In this document: positions 23,615 through 32,834 of the stretch, piece by piece | Numbering within the stretch: the first letter of the stretch is position 1 | Layout: each line of letters opens with the position of its first letter | From: Anoplolepis gracilipes | Taxonomy: Eukaryota; Arthropoda; Insecta; Hymenoptera; Formicidae | Reading direction: 5' to 3' | Assembly (NCBI RefSeq): GCF_047496725.1 | Contig: NC_132986.1 | Coordinates: 3,752,501-3,816,500 of the forward strand | Length of the DNA: 64,000 bases | Made by a program: the position numbers and the translations under genes | The notes under the pieces: generated by a model | What the model was told of the DNA's origin: nothing | What the model saw: only the letters and a program-made list of their open reading frames with translations | Database searches by the model: none

Positions 23615-24960
23615 TGTCACGTGCTGTGACCCACTGTTATCATCTACCTAGGTGTCAATAACAGGGTTGCTCTCTATTTAGTTTTTTGGGTAATCTGTCT
23701 AAATCGGCTGTACCCAGGGCTCCGCCGAGAGTAGGATCAGTGTGTTGTTAGAACTAATAAATCAGGGGATTTTTTTACTGATCTGGGATTATGATAATAG
23801 AAGGTTTAAAAATTCTTTAATAATGTTATCTAAATTGTAAATAATATTTTCTTTATTTTCTTCTATAAATTGAATTAAGGTCTCCAATATAACTTCAGGG
23901 TCAACAAAGGTGTCTTGTTGAATTTCAGTATCAGTTGTTTGAGGTCTCATTTATTCTTAATTTATTTAGAGCTAATTAAAAGAGATAGGGATAAGATTCA
24001 CATGTCTTTAGTATGTAAGTGTAGGGAATATTACAGATATTTGAATTTTAAACTTTAATGAGTAATGATTTTTTGACACCCGGTATACAAGAGATGTATA
24101 TAGGGTGGCTTTAAAGTAAGATATTGTGTCTATTATTCAGAGTATTAGGTATTATCATAACTTGTTGATAAGGAATTTGATAATTCTTATAATTAATTTA
24201 TTTAACTATTATAGGGAGTGATTTGGAGAATCGAGATTAGGGACTGATTATCGTCGGTTCGAGTCTATTACAATGGAATTGATCCGGTCTTCTTAGGATG
24301 GACCAGTAAAAACAAAATAGCTGACGTCTTATAAACAAATGGAAGTATTTCGGAACCTATTAAGGGTAAGTTTACGAAATTTTGCCCATAAGATCGTCAA
24401 GAGATATTGTATAAAGTAGTCGTTTCAAATTATATTTTTGCAGGTGCAAAAACTGTGATTTATTGAATAGTAAAATTCTAAAGTTGTCTCAATTTAGTTG
24501 AATTTTTGTATAAATCTTAGTTTAATAGTAGTAAAGGTATTTAAGGAAAGGTATTTGGAATCCTTAAGTCAAAAAATAAAAAAATTAAAAATGGCGGCTA
24601 AAATGTGTAAAATAGGCTAAAATGCATATCCTCGAAGTTTTGGACAAATTAGAAATTTTTGTTAATTATTTATTTATTTTGCAATGAATGTTTATATTTT
24701 TTATTGTTATTATAAAATACTATTGTTAATTGATCATAAAAAGAAATTTATTGGGAATTATTAATTTACAAGTGGGATAAAATAAATAAGAAAAATTTCT
24801 AATATCATGTCTTTAATAGATTTTATGTTATTCGATTTTACAAGTAACTTTGTTGATTAACTTATGTTAGAAAAATAATATTTTGTAATTATAAAAGAGT
24901 CTAATTATAATGACTTGACTAAATTTTAGATGAGGAAGATAAGGTATTGTTTATAAATTA
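23615..24960 (-). mobile_element. Beta repeat, truncated copy 2
   Basis: Starts on the plus strand with TGTCACGTGCTGTGACCC and follows beta copy 1 closely for about 1.3 kb, then diverges near 24960. Only the 3' (terminal) part of the LTR-like unit is present, including the small terminal ORF. It is inverted relative to copy 3, so it is not the 5' LTR of the env unit to its right. The adjoining 24870-25180 segment recurs in reverse complement at 38772-39065. Confidence 0.65.
23789..23950 (-). CDS. Beta small terminal ORF, 53 residues
   Basis: Open from ATG to TAA. It shares MRPQTTDTEIQQDTFVDPEV and IQFIEENKENII with the copy at 11179-11292, and the same plan with the 59-residue version at 32495. 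On this strand an acceptor-like CTATCTCTTTTAATTAG lies just upstream, as in copy 1. Its position about 0.15 kb from the LTR end is constant in all three copies. Function unknown; conservation of an open frame in two of three copies argues for a once-real protein. Confidence 0.45.
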   Translation of the reverse strand: MRPQTTDTEIQQDTFVDPEVILETLIQFIEENKENIIYNLDNIIKEFLNLLLS

Positions 24961-25143
24961 TTGTTAATTAACAATTGGATTGGTTATTAGTTTTGTGTAT
25001 AGAGGGTTTTAATAATTACTCTAGTATGCAATTATATATTAAAATTATTTTCTTAGTATGTCAATTGATTATTTATTTATAAACAATTTGACTCAGTTTT
25101 ATTATAAATTGCGAAAAAAGGGGATGAAAATTTTGTTCGAGGG

Positions 25144-25545
25144 TTGTTGTTAGGGGTGTCCAAACATGGGGTTCTAGCAAGTAAAAATTTCCAACATAGC
25201 TTCGATTCATGTCAAATACTTTCAACCTCGCGGTGCTATAAATCTTTTGGGTATAGACACATCGCGTCAGGATTTGCTTACTGTACTCAGTGTTATCACA
25301 TTTACCAACAACGATATCGAGATCAATATGAGTGGATAGTGTCACACCACTTGATCTCCGGCGAACATTTCCGTGAAATAATCTGCGCGCGGTGTAATAC
25401 AGGTATCACCATAGTCAAACCCGTATATCAATACGATCAATGTTTATTGAGGTTCTTAGAATTTTTATTGTATTGCGATGAAAGACAAATTAATACTCTT
25501 CCTAACCCTCTCATATTACATGTAAACAGAGCTAGATACTACTAA
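25144..25545 (+). CDS. Cys-rich zinc-finger-like protein A (start unclear)
   Basis: About 115-133 residues with no ATG in frame; the true start may be supplied by splicing (an AG lies at 25198-25199). Key pattern: CYKSFGYRHI, then CTQCY, a His (SHHLISGEHF), CARC and a final Cys, that is C-x2-C ... H ... C-x2-C ... C. The same spacing is seen in protein B next door (C-F-K-T-Y-x-Y, CVTCY, H, CYAC, C-x2-C). This looks like a small zinc-binding fold. No known family recognised. It is the first of four tandem relatives leading to the env gene. Confidence 0.55.
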   Translation: MLLGVSKHGVLASKNFQHSFDSCQILSTSRCYKSFGYRHIASGFAYCTQCYHIYQQRYRDQYEWIVSHHLISGEHFREIICARCNTGITIVKPVYQYDQCLLRFLEFLLYCDERQINTLPNPLILHVNRARYY

Positions 25546-25563
25546 TCAAATTCAAACAACAAA

Positions 25564-25971
25564 ATGCATCATTCATCGCACAGTCAGCCAAATTCCTCAC
25601 AACCATCATCCTCACACCCTTCCGTAGAAGCTCTTCAAAGATTATATACCATACATTGTTTCAAAACTTACTCCTATCAAAAGATAAATGATGTACATAT
25701 CACTTTATGCGTCACATGTTATACTAAACTAATTCCTGAAGCAGTGAAGTCATATTACCAAGAAACTAAAAGACATCAGTGCGTAGATGGCACAAAATTC
25801 TACAGAAATAAATGTTATGCATGCGAAAATCACATGGGAACTATTCAACCTATAGCTCATTGTAATCCCTGTATCAATCGGTATTTCGAATTCACTACCG
25901 AAATGGAACAACTACACCGCACAATTAACTATTATGAGGATTCTATAATATTAGCAGTCATCGACGATTGA
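25564..25971 (+). CDS. Cys-rich zinc-finger-like protein B
   Basis: 135 residues, ATG in good context (AACAAAATG). A Ser/His/Gln-rich N-terminal 25 residues is followed by the domain shared with A: HCFKTYSYQKI, LCVTCYTK, a His (KRHQC), G-x-KFY, NKCYACENHM, HCNPCINRYFEF. Six or more ordered cysteines suggest zinc binding. The gap to A is only 18 bp. The 3' flank (25972-26300) is A-rich with AATAAA-type polyadenylation signals near 26068 and 26160. No characterised family recognised; candidates are a viral accessory or RNA-binding protein. Confidence 0.6.
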   Translation: MHHSSHSQPNSSQPSSSHPSVEALQRLYTIHCFKTYSYQKINDVHITLCVTCYTKLIPEAVKSYYQETKRHQCVDGTKFYRNKCYACENHMGTIQPIAHCNPCINRYFEFTTEMEQLHRTINYYEDSIILAVIDD

Positions 25972-26299
25972 AAAAGAAAAACATATACACACGTACATAT
26001 AAAAGATTCAGTTAGATATAATCACGAGATAGTAATACTAATATAGGGAAGAGAAAAAAAAATACAATAAACACCTAACACATAAAATACGAAAATACGA
26101 AAAAAAAACACAAATACATACATATATACATATATAAGAAAGGAATAGATATAAAACAATAAACAATAGAGTTATGTATTGACGACCTGAGTCTAGCCTG
26201 GTCCAAATTTAATAATAATAGTAATAACTTTTGAATACATATAAAATAAATATATATATATTTCTACGTAGCAATAGTAATTCATAAAATGTGTAGACC

Positions 26300-26427
26300 T
26301 AACAATGATAAGAAAAAATTCCGGGGCAATGCGTCAGAATATACGGCGGCTTATATCTATAAGGTTATAGATATAAGCCGCCTTATATTCTGACGCATTG
26401 CCCCGGAATTTTTTCTTATCATTGTTA
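26300..26427. repeat. Near-perfect 128-bp palindrome between Cys-rich genes
   Basis: Two 62-bp arms (26300-26361 and 26366-26427) are complementary with a single mismatch around a 4-nt loop (AGGT). The arms are less AT-rich than their surroundings and contain CCGGGGCAATGCGTCAGAA. There is no CAGGGTG-type tip. It could be a small foldback transposon (TAACAATGATAAG ends) or a functional cruciform/hairpin. Confidence 0.9.
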
Positions 26428-26534
26428 TAATATTCAGTGGATATATTAAAGTGGAAGATAATTGATATTGCGTCACTTGCTTCAGATTAATTCAACAAAA
26501 TTTTCAAGCGTACGGACTTATACAATTCTATGGC

Positions 26535-26771
26535 ATGTATAGTGGTATTTTTCAAGAAGAAAGATGTTATATTTGCGGAAATGACATAATTACCTATACT
26601 TCCGTAAAAGAATGTTCTACTTGCTTCATGCATTATTTAGCGATATGTTGCGTACTCAGAGAAAGAGAATTAGATCCAAATAATGTAGAAGAGTTGTTGT
26701 ATGATTGCGATAATACAGAAGTAAAGATACTATTGATGCATGAACCAACAAATGAGATGGAAATACCATAA
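26535..26771 (+). CDS. Cys-rich zinc-finger-like protein C, short form
   Basis: 78 residues. It corresponds to the C-terminal half of proteins A and B: G-I-F-Q-E-E-R-CYICGNDI, ECSTCFMHYLAI, then CVLRERELDPNNVEELLYDC. It keeps the C-x2-C ... C-x2-C core and adds an acidic tail. ATG at 26535 (GGCATG) chosen because it precedes the conserved GIF. It lies about 100 bp after the palindrome. Family not recognised. Confidence 0.6.
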   Translation: MYSGIFQEERCYICGNDIITYTSVKECSTCFMHYLAICCVLRERELDPNNVEELLYDCDNTEVKILLMHEPTNEMEIP

Positions 26772-26842
26772 AATAAAGTAAAGATATATTATATTCATAC
26801 AAATATACATGTACAAATAATAAATTGTATCTGTTTACTTAA

Positions 26843-27091
26843 AGAAAATTCCACGGCATATTCAGTGATAAATTCGAAGAGGAAAAATGTCATAATTGTG
26901 GAAATGACATAGTCGAAAACACTTCAATTAAAAATTGCACTATTTGCTTTATAGATTATTTAATAATATGTACTGTATTAAGAAACAAAGGACATGATCC
27001 CTGTAACATAGCAGAACTCTTATATGACTGTATGGATAAAAAAATAATGACTATAACAATGTATAATACAACAAATGAAACAAAAATCTGA
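26843..27091 (+). pseudogene. Cys-rich zinc-finger-like protein D, no ATG
   Basis: An open frame from after TAA at 26840 to TGA at 27089 gives GIFSDKFEEEKCHNCGND ... CTICFIDYLII ... LRNKGHDPCNIAELLYDC, a clear tandem duplicate of C. The position matching the ATG of C is CAC/ATA, so no start codon exists. Either it is an exon joined by splicing (CTGTTTACTTAAAG upstream is acceptor-like) or it is a broken duplicate. The env acceptor begins only about 20 bp after the stop. Confidence 0.55.
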
Positions 27092-27111
27092 AAACATGTA
27101 AACAATAAACT

Positions 27112-27130
27112 CTGATTTCTTTACTTACAG
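27112..27130 (+). promoter_or_regulatory. Splice acceptor directly before env
   Basis: A pyrimidine-rich run ending TTTCTTTACTTACAG is followed after one base by the env ATG (27132). A near-perfect acceptor at this place is what a spliced subgenomic env mRNA needs, as in retroviruses and errantiviruses. The donor that would pair with it is not identified. Confidence 0.7.
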
Positions 27131-27131
27131 A

Positions 27132-28145
27132 ATGATGTATCATTTAATATTATTAATCACTGCGCAAACGTCCCTCGCCTTTCTCGGTTTTGATTGCGGA
27201 GGGCGACATTTAAATATTACATCAGTTTCGTTGTTGGGAGAATGCAATCTTCCACATAAAACACCAAACTCTACGGATACTTATATCCAACTCCTTCAAT
27301 TATCTGAGTATAATCATGCGTATATCAAAACTACGGACGATACCAGTGAAGGAAAATCACCTATTGTATACAGCCTGACAACACAAGACATAACTTTCGC
27401 CCTGACAAGAACGCGAGAACAGCCATTGTGCGGATACACGCTTCTTCGTACAGAGCATCCCAAACTCTTTATACTGGAAACTAAAAAGGGAGAAGTCTTC
27501 GCCGAAAGAGGAACAATCCTAATTGATAATCTTGATATTTTTGCATTTATGAACTCGAAGTTTGCGTATGTAGAAAAACACATACGACATCAAATGACGT
27601 CTCTTTACCACAATGTCATTCAACAGAAATGCGAGCTGGAAAAAGATGTAATAACTAACACCTTATCATTTGCCACCTTACAGCCTGACAAATTCGCCTA
27701 TCGGTTAATGAAAGGACCAGGATACATGGCTGTCACTGCAGGAGAAGCAATTCATGTAATAAAATGTATTCCCGTTAACGCCATAATCCGGAGAACAAAA
27801 GAATGTTATGCCGAGCTCCCTGTAATAGTAAGGAACGCTTCACTATTTCTAACGCCAAAATCAAGGATACTCACCAAATTCGGAACTCAGAAGGAATGTA
27901 ACTTTGAACTACCAACATTCTACCGCATAGATGATACAAGGATCCAGCTCATCCCTGATCCACAAGTCATACAATTACCTCCACAACGATTATATCCGAT
28001 GATCTCTTTGAGTTGGAAATACCTCACCCCAGGTCCATTAGCAATTAGTGGAATATATACTGAAAAGGATATAGAAAAGTTACGAGATCATATTATGTTT
28101 CCTGCAGAGAAACCAGCACTTCTAAATTTCATAGCCTTGGGATGA
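27132..28145 (+). CDS. env: Chuvirus-like glycoprotein (env), N-terminal frame
   Basis: 337 residues. A hydrophobic signal sequence (about 1-17) is followed by FDCGGRHLNITSVSLL, then IQLLQLSEY, ITFALTRTREQPLCGY..LLRTEHPKL, and near the end an IYTEKDIEKL..HIMFPAEKP block. These landmarks match, as I recall the family, glycoproteins of jingchuvirus/chuvirus type that insects carry both as viruses and as env genes of LTR retroelements. Such proteins are usually longer; a block between about residues 60 and 75 appears deleted. The frame ends at TGA 28143-28145, overlapping the ATG of the next frame, which continues the same protein. Old endogenous copy. Confidence 0.7.
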   Translation: MMYHLILLITAQTSLAFLGFDCGGRHLNITSVSLLGECNLPHKTPNSTDTYIQLLQLSEYNHAYIKTTDDTSEGKSPIVYSLTTQDITFALTRTREQPLCGYTLLRTEHPKLFILETKKGEVFAERGTILIDNLDIFAFMNSKFAYVEKHIRHQMTSLYHNVIQQKCELEKDVITNTLSFATLQPDKFAYRLMKGPGYMAVTAGEAIHVIKCIPVNAIIRRTKECYAELPVIVRNASLFLTPKSRILTKFGTQKECNFELPTFYRIDDTRIQLIPDPQVIQLPPQRLYPMISLSWKYLTPGPLAISGIYTEKDIEKLRDHIMFPAEKPALLNFIALG

Positions 28146-28507
28146 CAGGACAAGCTTTCGTACCCGGAGAAGTCTCTATATATAGTCTGCTAGACGAGGA
28201 ATCACTCCAGAAAATAGCTTCGAATACCGTCTCAAGAATTTGGGGTGGATTTGTAACCTTCGGATCAGCAACGGCCGGAATTCTAGGAGTATTCCTAATT
28301 ATACGACTCATTAAATTGACTGTTGACACAACAATCCATGGATACGCCCTTCACATCGTGTACGGATACAGTCTTCACCTGCTAGGCGCCGTATGGAATT
28401 CTCTCACACATCTCCTACTTCACTTAGCACGAGGACCCGTGAATCAACAAAAAATAAAGCCAGAAGATCAATCTCCCCTGGAGCCAATGAATCCCTCACC
28501 AGTGTAA
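28142..28507 (+). CDS. env: Chuvirus-like glycoprotein, C-terminal frame with membrane anchor
   Basis: 121 residues, one reading frame back from the preceding ORF, sharing an ATGA overlap. It begins MTGQAFVPGEVSIYSLL and includes a glycine/alanine-rich membrane-proximal segment and a hydrophobic anchor (about residues 36-60), then a Pro-rich cytoplasmic tail (EPMNPSPV). The homology runs straight across the overlap, so a one-base loss in a single gene is the simple explanation; stop-restart translation is possible. Its stop codon lies inside the first bases of the beta LTR (TGTAACG at 28503). Confidence 0.65.
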   Translation: MTGQAFVPGEVSIYSLLDEESLQKIASNTVSRIWGGFVTFGSATAGILGVFLIIRLIKLTVDTTIHGYALHIVYGYSLHLLGAVWNSLTHLLLHLARGPVNQQKIKPEDQSPLEPMNPSPV

Positions 28508-30470
28508 CGTTCCGCCAAAAATTTCAAATGAAATTTTTCAAAAATAAACATACCGCTAGAAATATTAATAAATATGCGTTGAGATATATACGTTTATCTC
28601 TCAAATTCAACTTAATAAAATATTTAATCGAGCATAGTATTATATAGCTATTAAATTGAACATTGCTTGCTTACATAGAAGTATTAACAAAATAATATTG
28701 ACCTTTATCAGTAAAGAAATCATAAAATTGCAATCAGACTACTATATATTAATTTTCTAAATAAAAGTTAAAATTCTCTCTACTAAAATATATGAAAATA
28801 AAATATTACTGTAATATCAGAATCGTTGATATTCAATAAATAAATTACGCGATCGTAACAGAAATACTTGCAAATTAATTATATTAGAATTAAATCATAC
28901 TAACAAACGCTTTATAAATCTTACATTTTCATAATTATAACAAAAAGGAAAATAATAAGAAAAAAAAGAAATATTATTTAGTAAAGTACATTTCAAAAGG
29001 TATACGCACACTAGCATTCATATATATATATATATATACGCAAATCCATATAAGTTAATATATTTACTAAGCTGATTTTATATATCAACATGTAAATCTA
29101 CATGGAAGACTTTCTCTTAGTGTAATTGATGAAAAAGTAAAAATCTAAAAAATAACGTATGACAAGTATTACTATATACATACATATGTAAAAGAGAGCT
29201 AGTCTCCTATGCTAAAGTAAAACCATAAGGAATCACGATAGAAAGGAATTATAAATTAAAAACAACAGTATTAAATTACATTAATTAAATCTTCCATATA
29301 GATACTATAATAAAAGCAGATATGTCAATATGAAATATGTGATACAACAAAAGAGAAAATTAAAGGAAATTTAAATATAAAAGCATAAATTAATAAGTGA
29401 AAAGACAAAGAAATATTAATGATGAGACATAATAATTTTGAGAATGAATATTAACTCTTACTATAGTTAAATTAATAAGTCTCTCTTGCTGTAAAAGGAA
29501 TTATAATATAAGAGTGCGAAATTATTTTATAATACAAAGAGCCTTTCATTCGCATGATGACGCAATAGGTGACGGCGAGAAAGACTCAGTGAAATCGAAT
29601 ATTATTCTTATCTATTGACGCAGAAACTCAGTGAGACTAAATATTTTGTCAACGCAGAGACCAGTGAAACCGGATATTATGCCTATCTCTTGACGCAGCG
29701 ACTCGACGAAACTAAATATTATAGCAACGTGCTTTTTGATATTCACCGCTGAATATCAACTTAAGATTAAGAAGAGCTCGCCGCTTCTGACGTCTTCGAA
29801 GGCGGAGAGTTTCCTCACCAAGATCAAGAATCCATCTCCACCAGACGAGTAGCCAACCCGGGAAGTCTTGGGATCCACCGGACGCCTAGAGGGAGATGAC
29901 CCGAGAGTGGGGACGGACCGCAGGAAGTCAGTCGAGTTTGCGGACGGAGTCAGTCGCCAATACCCCTTCAATCTAAAAAGTCGCTTTTAAATATTCATCC
30001 GGTTAAGTCACTTCAACATCTACCCGAAACGTTAGTCTGAAGTCGTGAAAAGTCATCTCTGTGTCTTTATACATTCACTGTGTCCTAAAATCAATTTTAA
30101 CTTAGTTTTCGTCAGCTACTTTGTGTCGTCAAGGTAGATCTTTAATAATACTTTATTTTCTCGTCTTCGCGACTCATCTTATATTATAATTTAGACCTGC
30201 GACTCATTCTACATTATAATTTAGAATTACTACTTTATTGTTAATTAATTTTCAATTTCTGGTACAGTGCGGTTGTACCTTTTACATTCGAATTGTGACC
30301 AACATTTGTAATCATTACTTGCAATCTCTGTAAAATCTTCAAGCTTTTAAAATACATAGTCGCTTATTTCAGAATATTCACAAGATCATTATTTTGAAAT
30401 AGTGTTCCTTCATCCTCAACCAGTATTTACTATAATTAATTTTAATATCAATTAAATATTTAACGTACGT

Positions 30471-30590
30471 CTGGATCTTGAGCGTTAGCGAGACCCGTGC
30501 TTGGGATAGAGCAGAGTGACGTGCCCCTCGTGTTAGTTCGAGTAAAGCTGAGACTTAGTCGATGAGCTGCTTGAATGTCGCTTGATCCAG
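30471..30590 (+). ncRNA. Conserved 120-nt structured segment of beta, copy 3
   Basis: Closed by CTGGATC (30471-30477) and GATCCAG (30584-30590), extended by AGCG (30481-30484) with CGCT (30579-30582). Internal complementary pairs include CCC/GGG and CTCG/CGAG. It is identical to the beta copy 1 segment at all but three of 120 positions and the same length. It lies 64 nt upstream of the Arg-rich ORF. Could be a cis-acting RNA element or, on the other strand, an exon (acceptor TTCATTACAG). Confidence 0.5.
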
Positions 30591-30654
30591 ATTGTCAAAC
30601 TGTAATGAATACCTTTAAAATTAGAATAAAACTTTGATTTATAATTTATAGTAA

Positions 30655-30984
30655 ATGCCTGGTTCTCGTCGCGCCGGTAAACGACATAGACAACTACGTG
30701 CCGCTTTACGCCGACAGAGACAAATTTCGAACAGTGATAACGGTCTCAGCCAAGTAGAAAAAGACAATTCAATTAACGTACCGGACAATCAAAGAATTGT
30801 CGTAGAACTTTTCGATCAGCTTCCTGCATCTGACTCAGTCGAAGTTCCCATCTCGCGAAGAACCTTCGAATTTATTGGCTGGCCCGGACCTTTGGTTGAA
30901 ATCAAGCTGCATCCTGCCTCAACCTCCGCCACTGACATCCCTGAGGGAGATCCACGACGTCCAGAGTACGAGGAAAAGGCCTAG
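30655..30984 (+). CDS. Arg-rich small protein of the beta repeat (Rev/Rex-like layout)
   Basis: 109 residues. Residues 5-23 are a dense arginine-rich run (RRAGKRHRQLRAALRRQRQ), the type of motif that binds RNA hairpins and imports proteins to the nucleus. A hydrophobic stretch IVVELFDQLP near residue 50 could act as an export or interaction segment. The C-terminal half holds ISRRTFEFIGWPGPLVEI and ends acidic. A conserved acceptor ATTTATAG precedes the ATG by three bases. The matching gene in copy 1 (14003-14359) has mostly synonymous differences, one 6-nt in-frame indel and one nonsense codon. No family recognised; the Rev/Rex comparison rests on size, motif and position only. Confidence 0.6.
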   Translation: MPGSRRAGKRHRQLRAALRRQRQISNSDNGLSQVEKDNSINVPDNQRIVVELFDQLPASDSVEVPISRRTFEFIGWPGPLVEIKLHPASTSATDIPEGDPRRPEYEEKA

Positions 30985-32494
30985 AAAAATCAGCAAAACT
31001 AGAAACATTAATAAAGGTCACTATTTCAAATACATTCACACACTCGCGCATATGTTCAATCAAGAAGAATATTACTATTTTAATAAAAAAAGAAAACGTA
31101 CCCATATTCCAACAAAATATAATAAAAAAGAAAAGAATTCCGAATTGAAATACTATATATAACACATCGTACTTGACATTTATATGACACCATATTACTC
31201 TAACAACTTTGATTTTGCAAAACAATTATAATTACAATCTAGACACATGCTTTTACGATTAATGCAATAAACTGTTCCATCCTTAAGCTTCGAAATAAAA
31301 ATTTTATACAGTTAACTAGACATACATACAAGATATAGATATATATATCTCACTCTTTTGAATAACTCACAGTTCAGGCTATTCACACTTATAAAATTAC
31401 AAATTGACTCACATTCTGATACTACTCTCAAGAATTATAAAGTTAAAATACTATATCAAGAAATTTGCAAATTTTGAATGAAATTAAATAATCGATCCAT
31501 CAGTGTAAGAGAATTAATTACTCGCTATACTTAATTTAATAATAAAAATAACGGAGCATCCCTTGCTTAATCTCTTTTTCCTATTTTCCATCGGAGACAG
31601 TGATTTTGAAACAATAAATTATATCGCTGGCCTCCACCACATCATATTCCAGTGTACATTTCTTTATATGACACCTCACCACACAGTGCTGAACCTGCAA
31701 AGAACCATACTCTTATTAACATATATATACATCTACATAAAAGCAATAACAATTTTAATAATCTTTTCTTATTATATGAATAGATGCATCAACGATATTT
31801 ATGAAAAATAAAATCATATTACAACAGTTGACTTAAGGAAAGAGATATCTACATTCAATACAAATCCAAATCATTTAATTTCTCAATTTAACTTTGTTCT
31901 TCATATTAAAGCAGTCATTAATTAATGAGAAATTTGCTCTTACATTATACAAGTCGTAGATTAAAACTTTCAAAATCAATACATTTGAAATTGCTCCGAC
32001 GGTGAATTCTACTATACAACAGTAAGTACGTAATCCCTCATAATTACTATCATGTACCACCATAATCCTTATCCCAATTCTAATATAGTTGAAAATTTGT
32101 CAAACTAATCACAATCTATTTATAATTTCAAAATTGAAATTTTCTAATCATAATTATTGCTCCAACTTAAAAATTGAATAAATTCAGAACTAAATTGCAG
32201 ATATAATTATAGAATCTTTTTTCCTTTCATCTTTAATTCGAGTGTCATTGTGCGTCACGTTCATTGTATATGCGATATTTGTCATGGTGTCATGGAGTTC
32301 CTAGAACTTCCTCAGCCTCTCGTTAGTGCCGAGTGAATTGTATTCTGACCATCAGACTATATCAAATATACAATAATGGGATTCAACGCGTCTGCTTAAC
32401 ATTCTTAATCATCTTCAAATACATATATCATAAATTTAATCGCTTTATTTCCAACTTTCTTAATTTTTTTTTCTTATCAAATAAAATAAAATAA

Positions 32495-32674
32495 ATGAGG
32501 CTTCAGACAACTGATTTTGAAATTCAACAAAATCCTTTTGTTGACCCTGAAGTCATATTAGAAACTTTAATCCAATTTATAGAAGAAAATAGAGAAAACA
32601 TTATTTACGATTTAGATAATATCATTAAAGAGTTTTTAAATCAAGGTTCTATTATTATCATTTCAGATCAGTAA
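32495..32674 (+). CDS. Beta small terminal ORF, 59 residues
   Basis: Starts MRLQTTDFEIQQNPFVDPEV and ends GSIIIISDQ. The middle (ILETLIQFIEENRENIIYDL) is acidic and amphipathic. It aligns with the 53-residue ORF at 23789-23950 and the truncated one at 11179-11292. After the stop, the same frame later reads GIADLDRLPKKLNREQPCY to a stop near the LTR tip, also kept in copy 2, so the original protein might have been longer. Function unknown. Confidence 0.5.
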   Translation: MRLQTTDFEIQQNPFVDPEVILETLIQFIEENRENIIYDLDNIIKEFLNQGSIIIISDQ

Positions 32675-32834
32675 AAAAATCCCCCGATTTATTAGTTCCT
32701 AGTACATATTGATCCTGCTCTCGGCGAAGCCCTGGGTATAGCCGATTTAGACAGATTACCCAAAAAACTAAATAGAGAGCAACCCTGTTATTGACACCTA
32801 GGTAGACGATAACAGTGGGTCACAGCACGTCACA

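Larger units (their letters stand above)
28503..32834 (+). mobile_element. Long LTR-like repeat beta, copy 3 (complete)
   Basis: 4332 bp from TGTAACGTTCCGCC to ...CAGCACGTCACA, placed immediately after env in the same direction, as a 3' LTR should be. No polypurine tract is visible before it. Contents in order: AT-rich 1.2 kb; a GC-richer segment (about 29760-30000) shared with copy 1; a conserved donor CAAG|GTAGAT near 30134; the 120-nt structured segment; the Arg-rich gene; AT-rich 1.4 kb without a gene (31000-32490); the small terminal ORF. At 4.3 kb it is unusually long for an LTR. Alternative: a separate compound element adjoining env. Confidence 0.6.

Noticed and set aside
25240..26771. 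Cys-rich proteins as retroviral nucleocapsid (CCHC) or RING proteins
   Set aside because: The spacing does not fit the CX2CX4HX4C knuckle, and I cannot place the C-x2-C/H order in a RING consensus, so no family was assigned.
23615..32834. A single DNA transposon with long terminal inverted repeats (beta copies 2 and 3) carrying the Cys-rich genes and env
   Set aside because: Copy 2 is more like copy 1 than copy 3, is truncated at 24960, and no matching target duplication flanks the pair. The env-LTR order in copy 3 is better explained by a retroelement.
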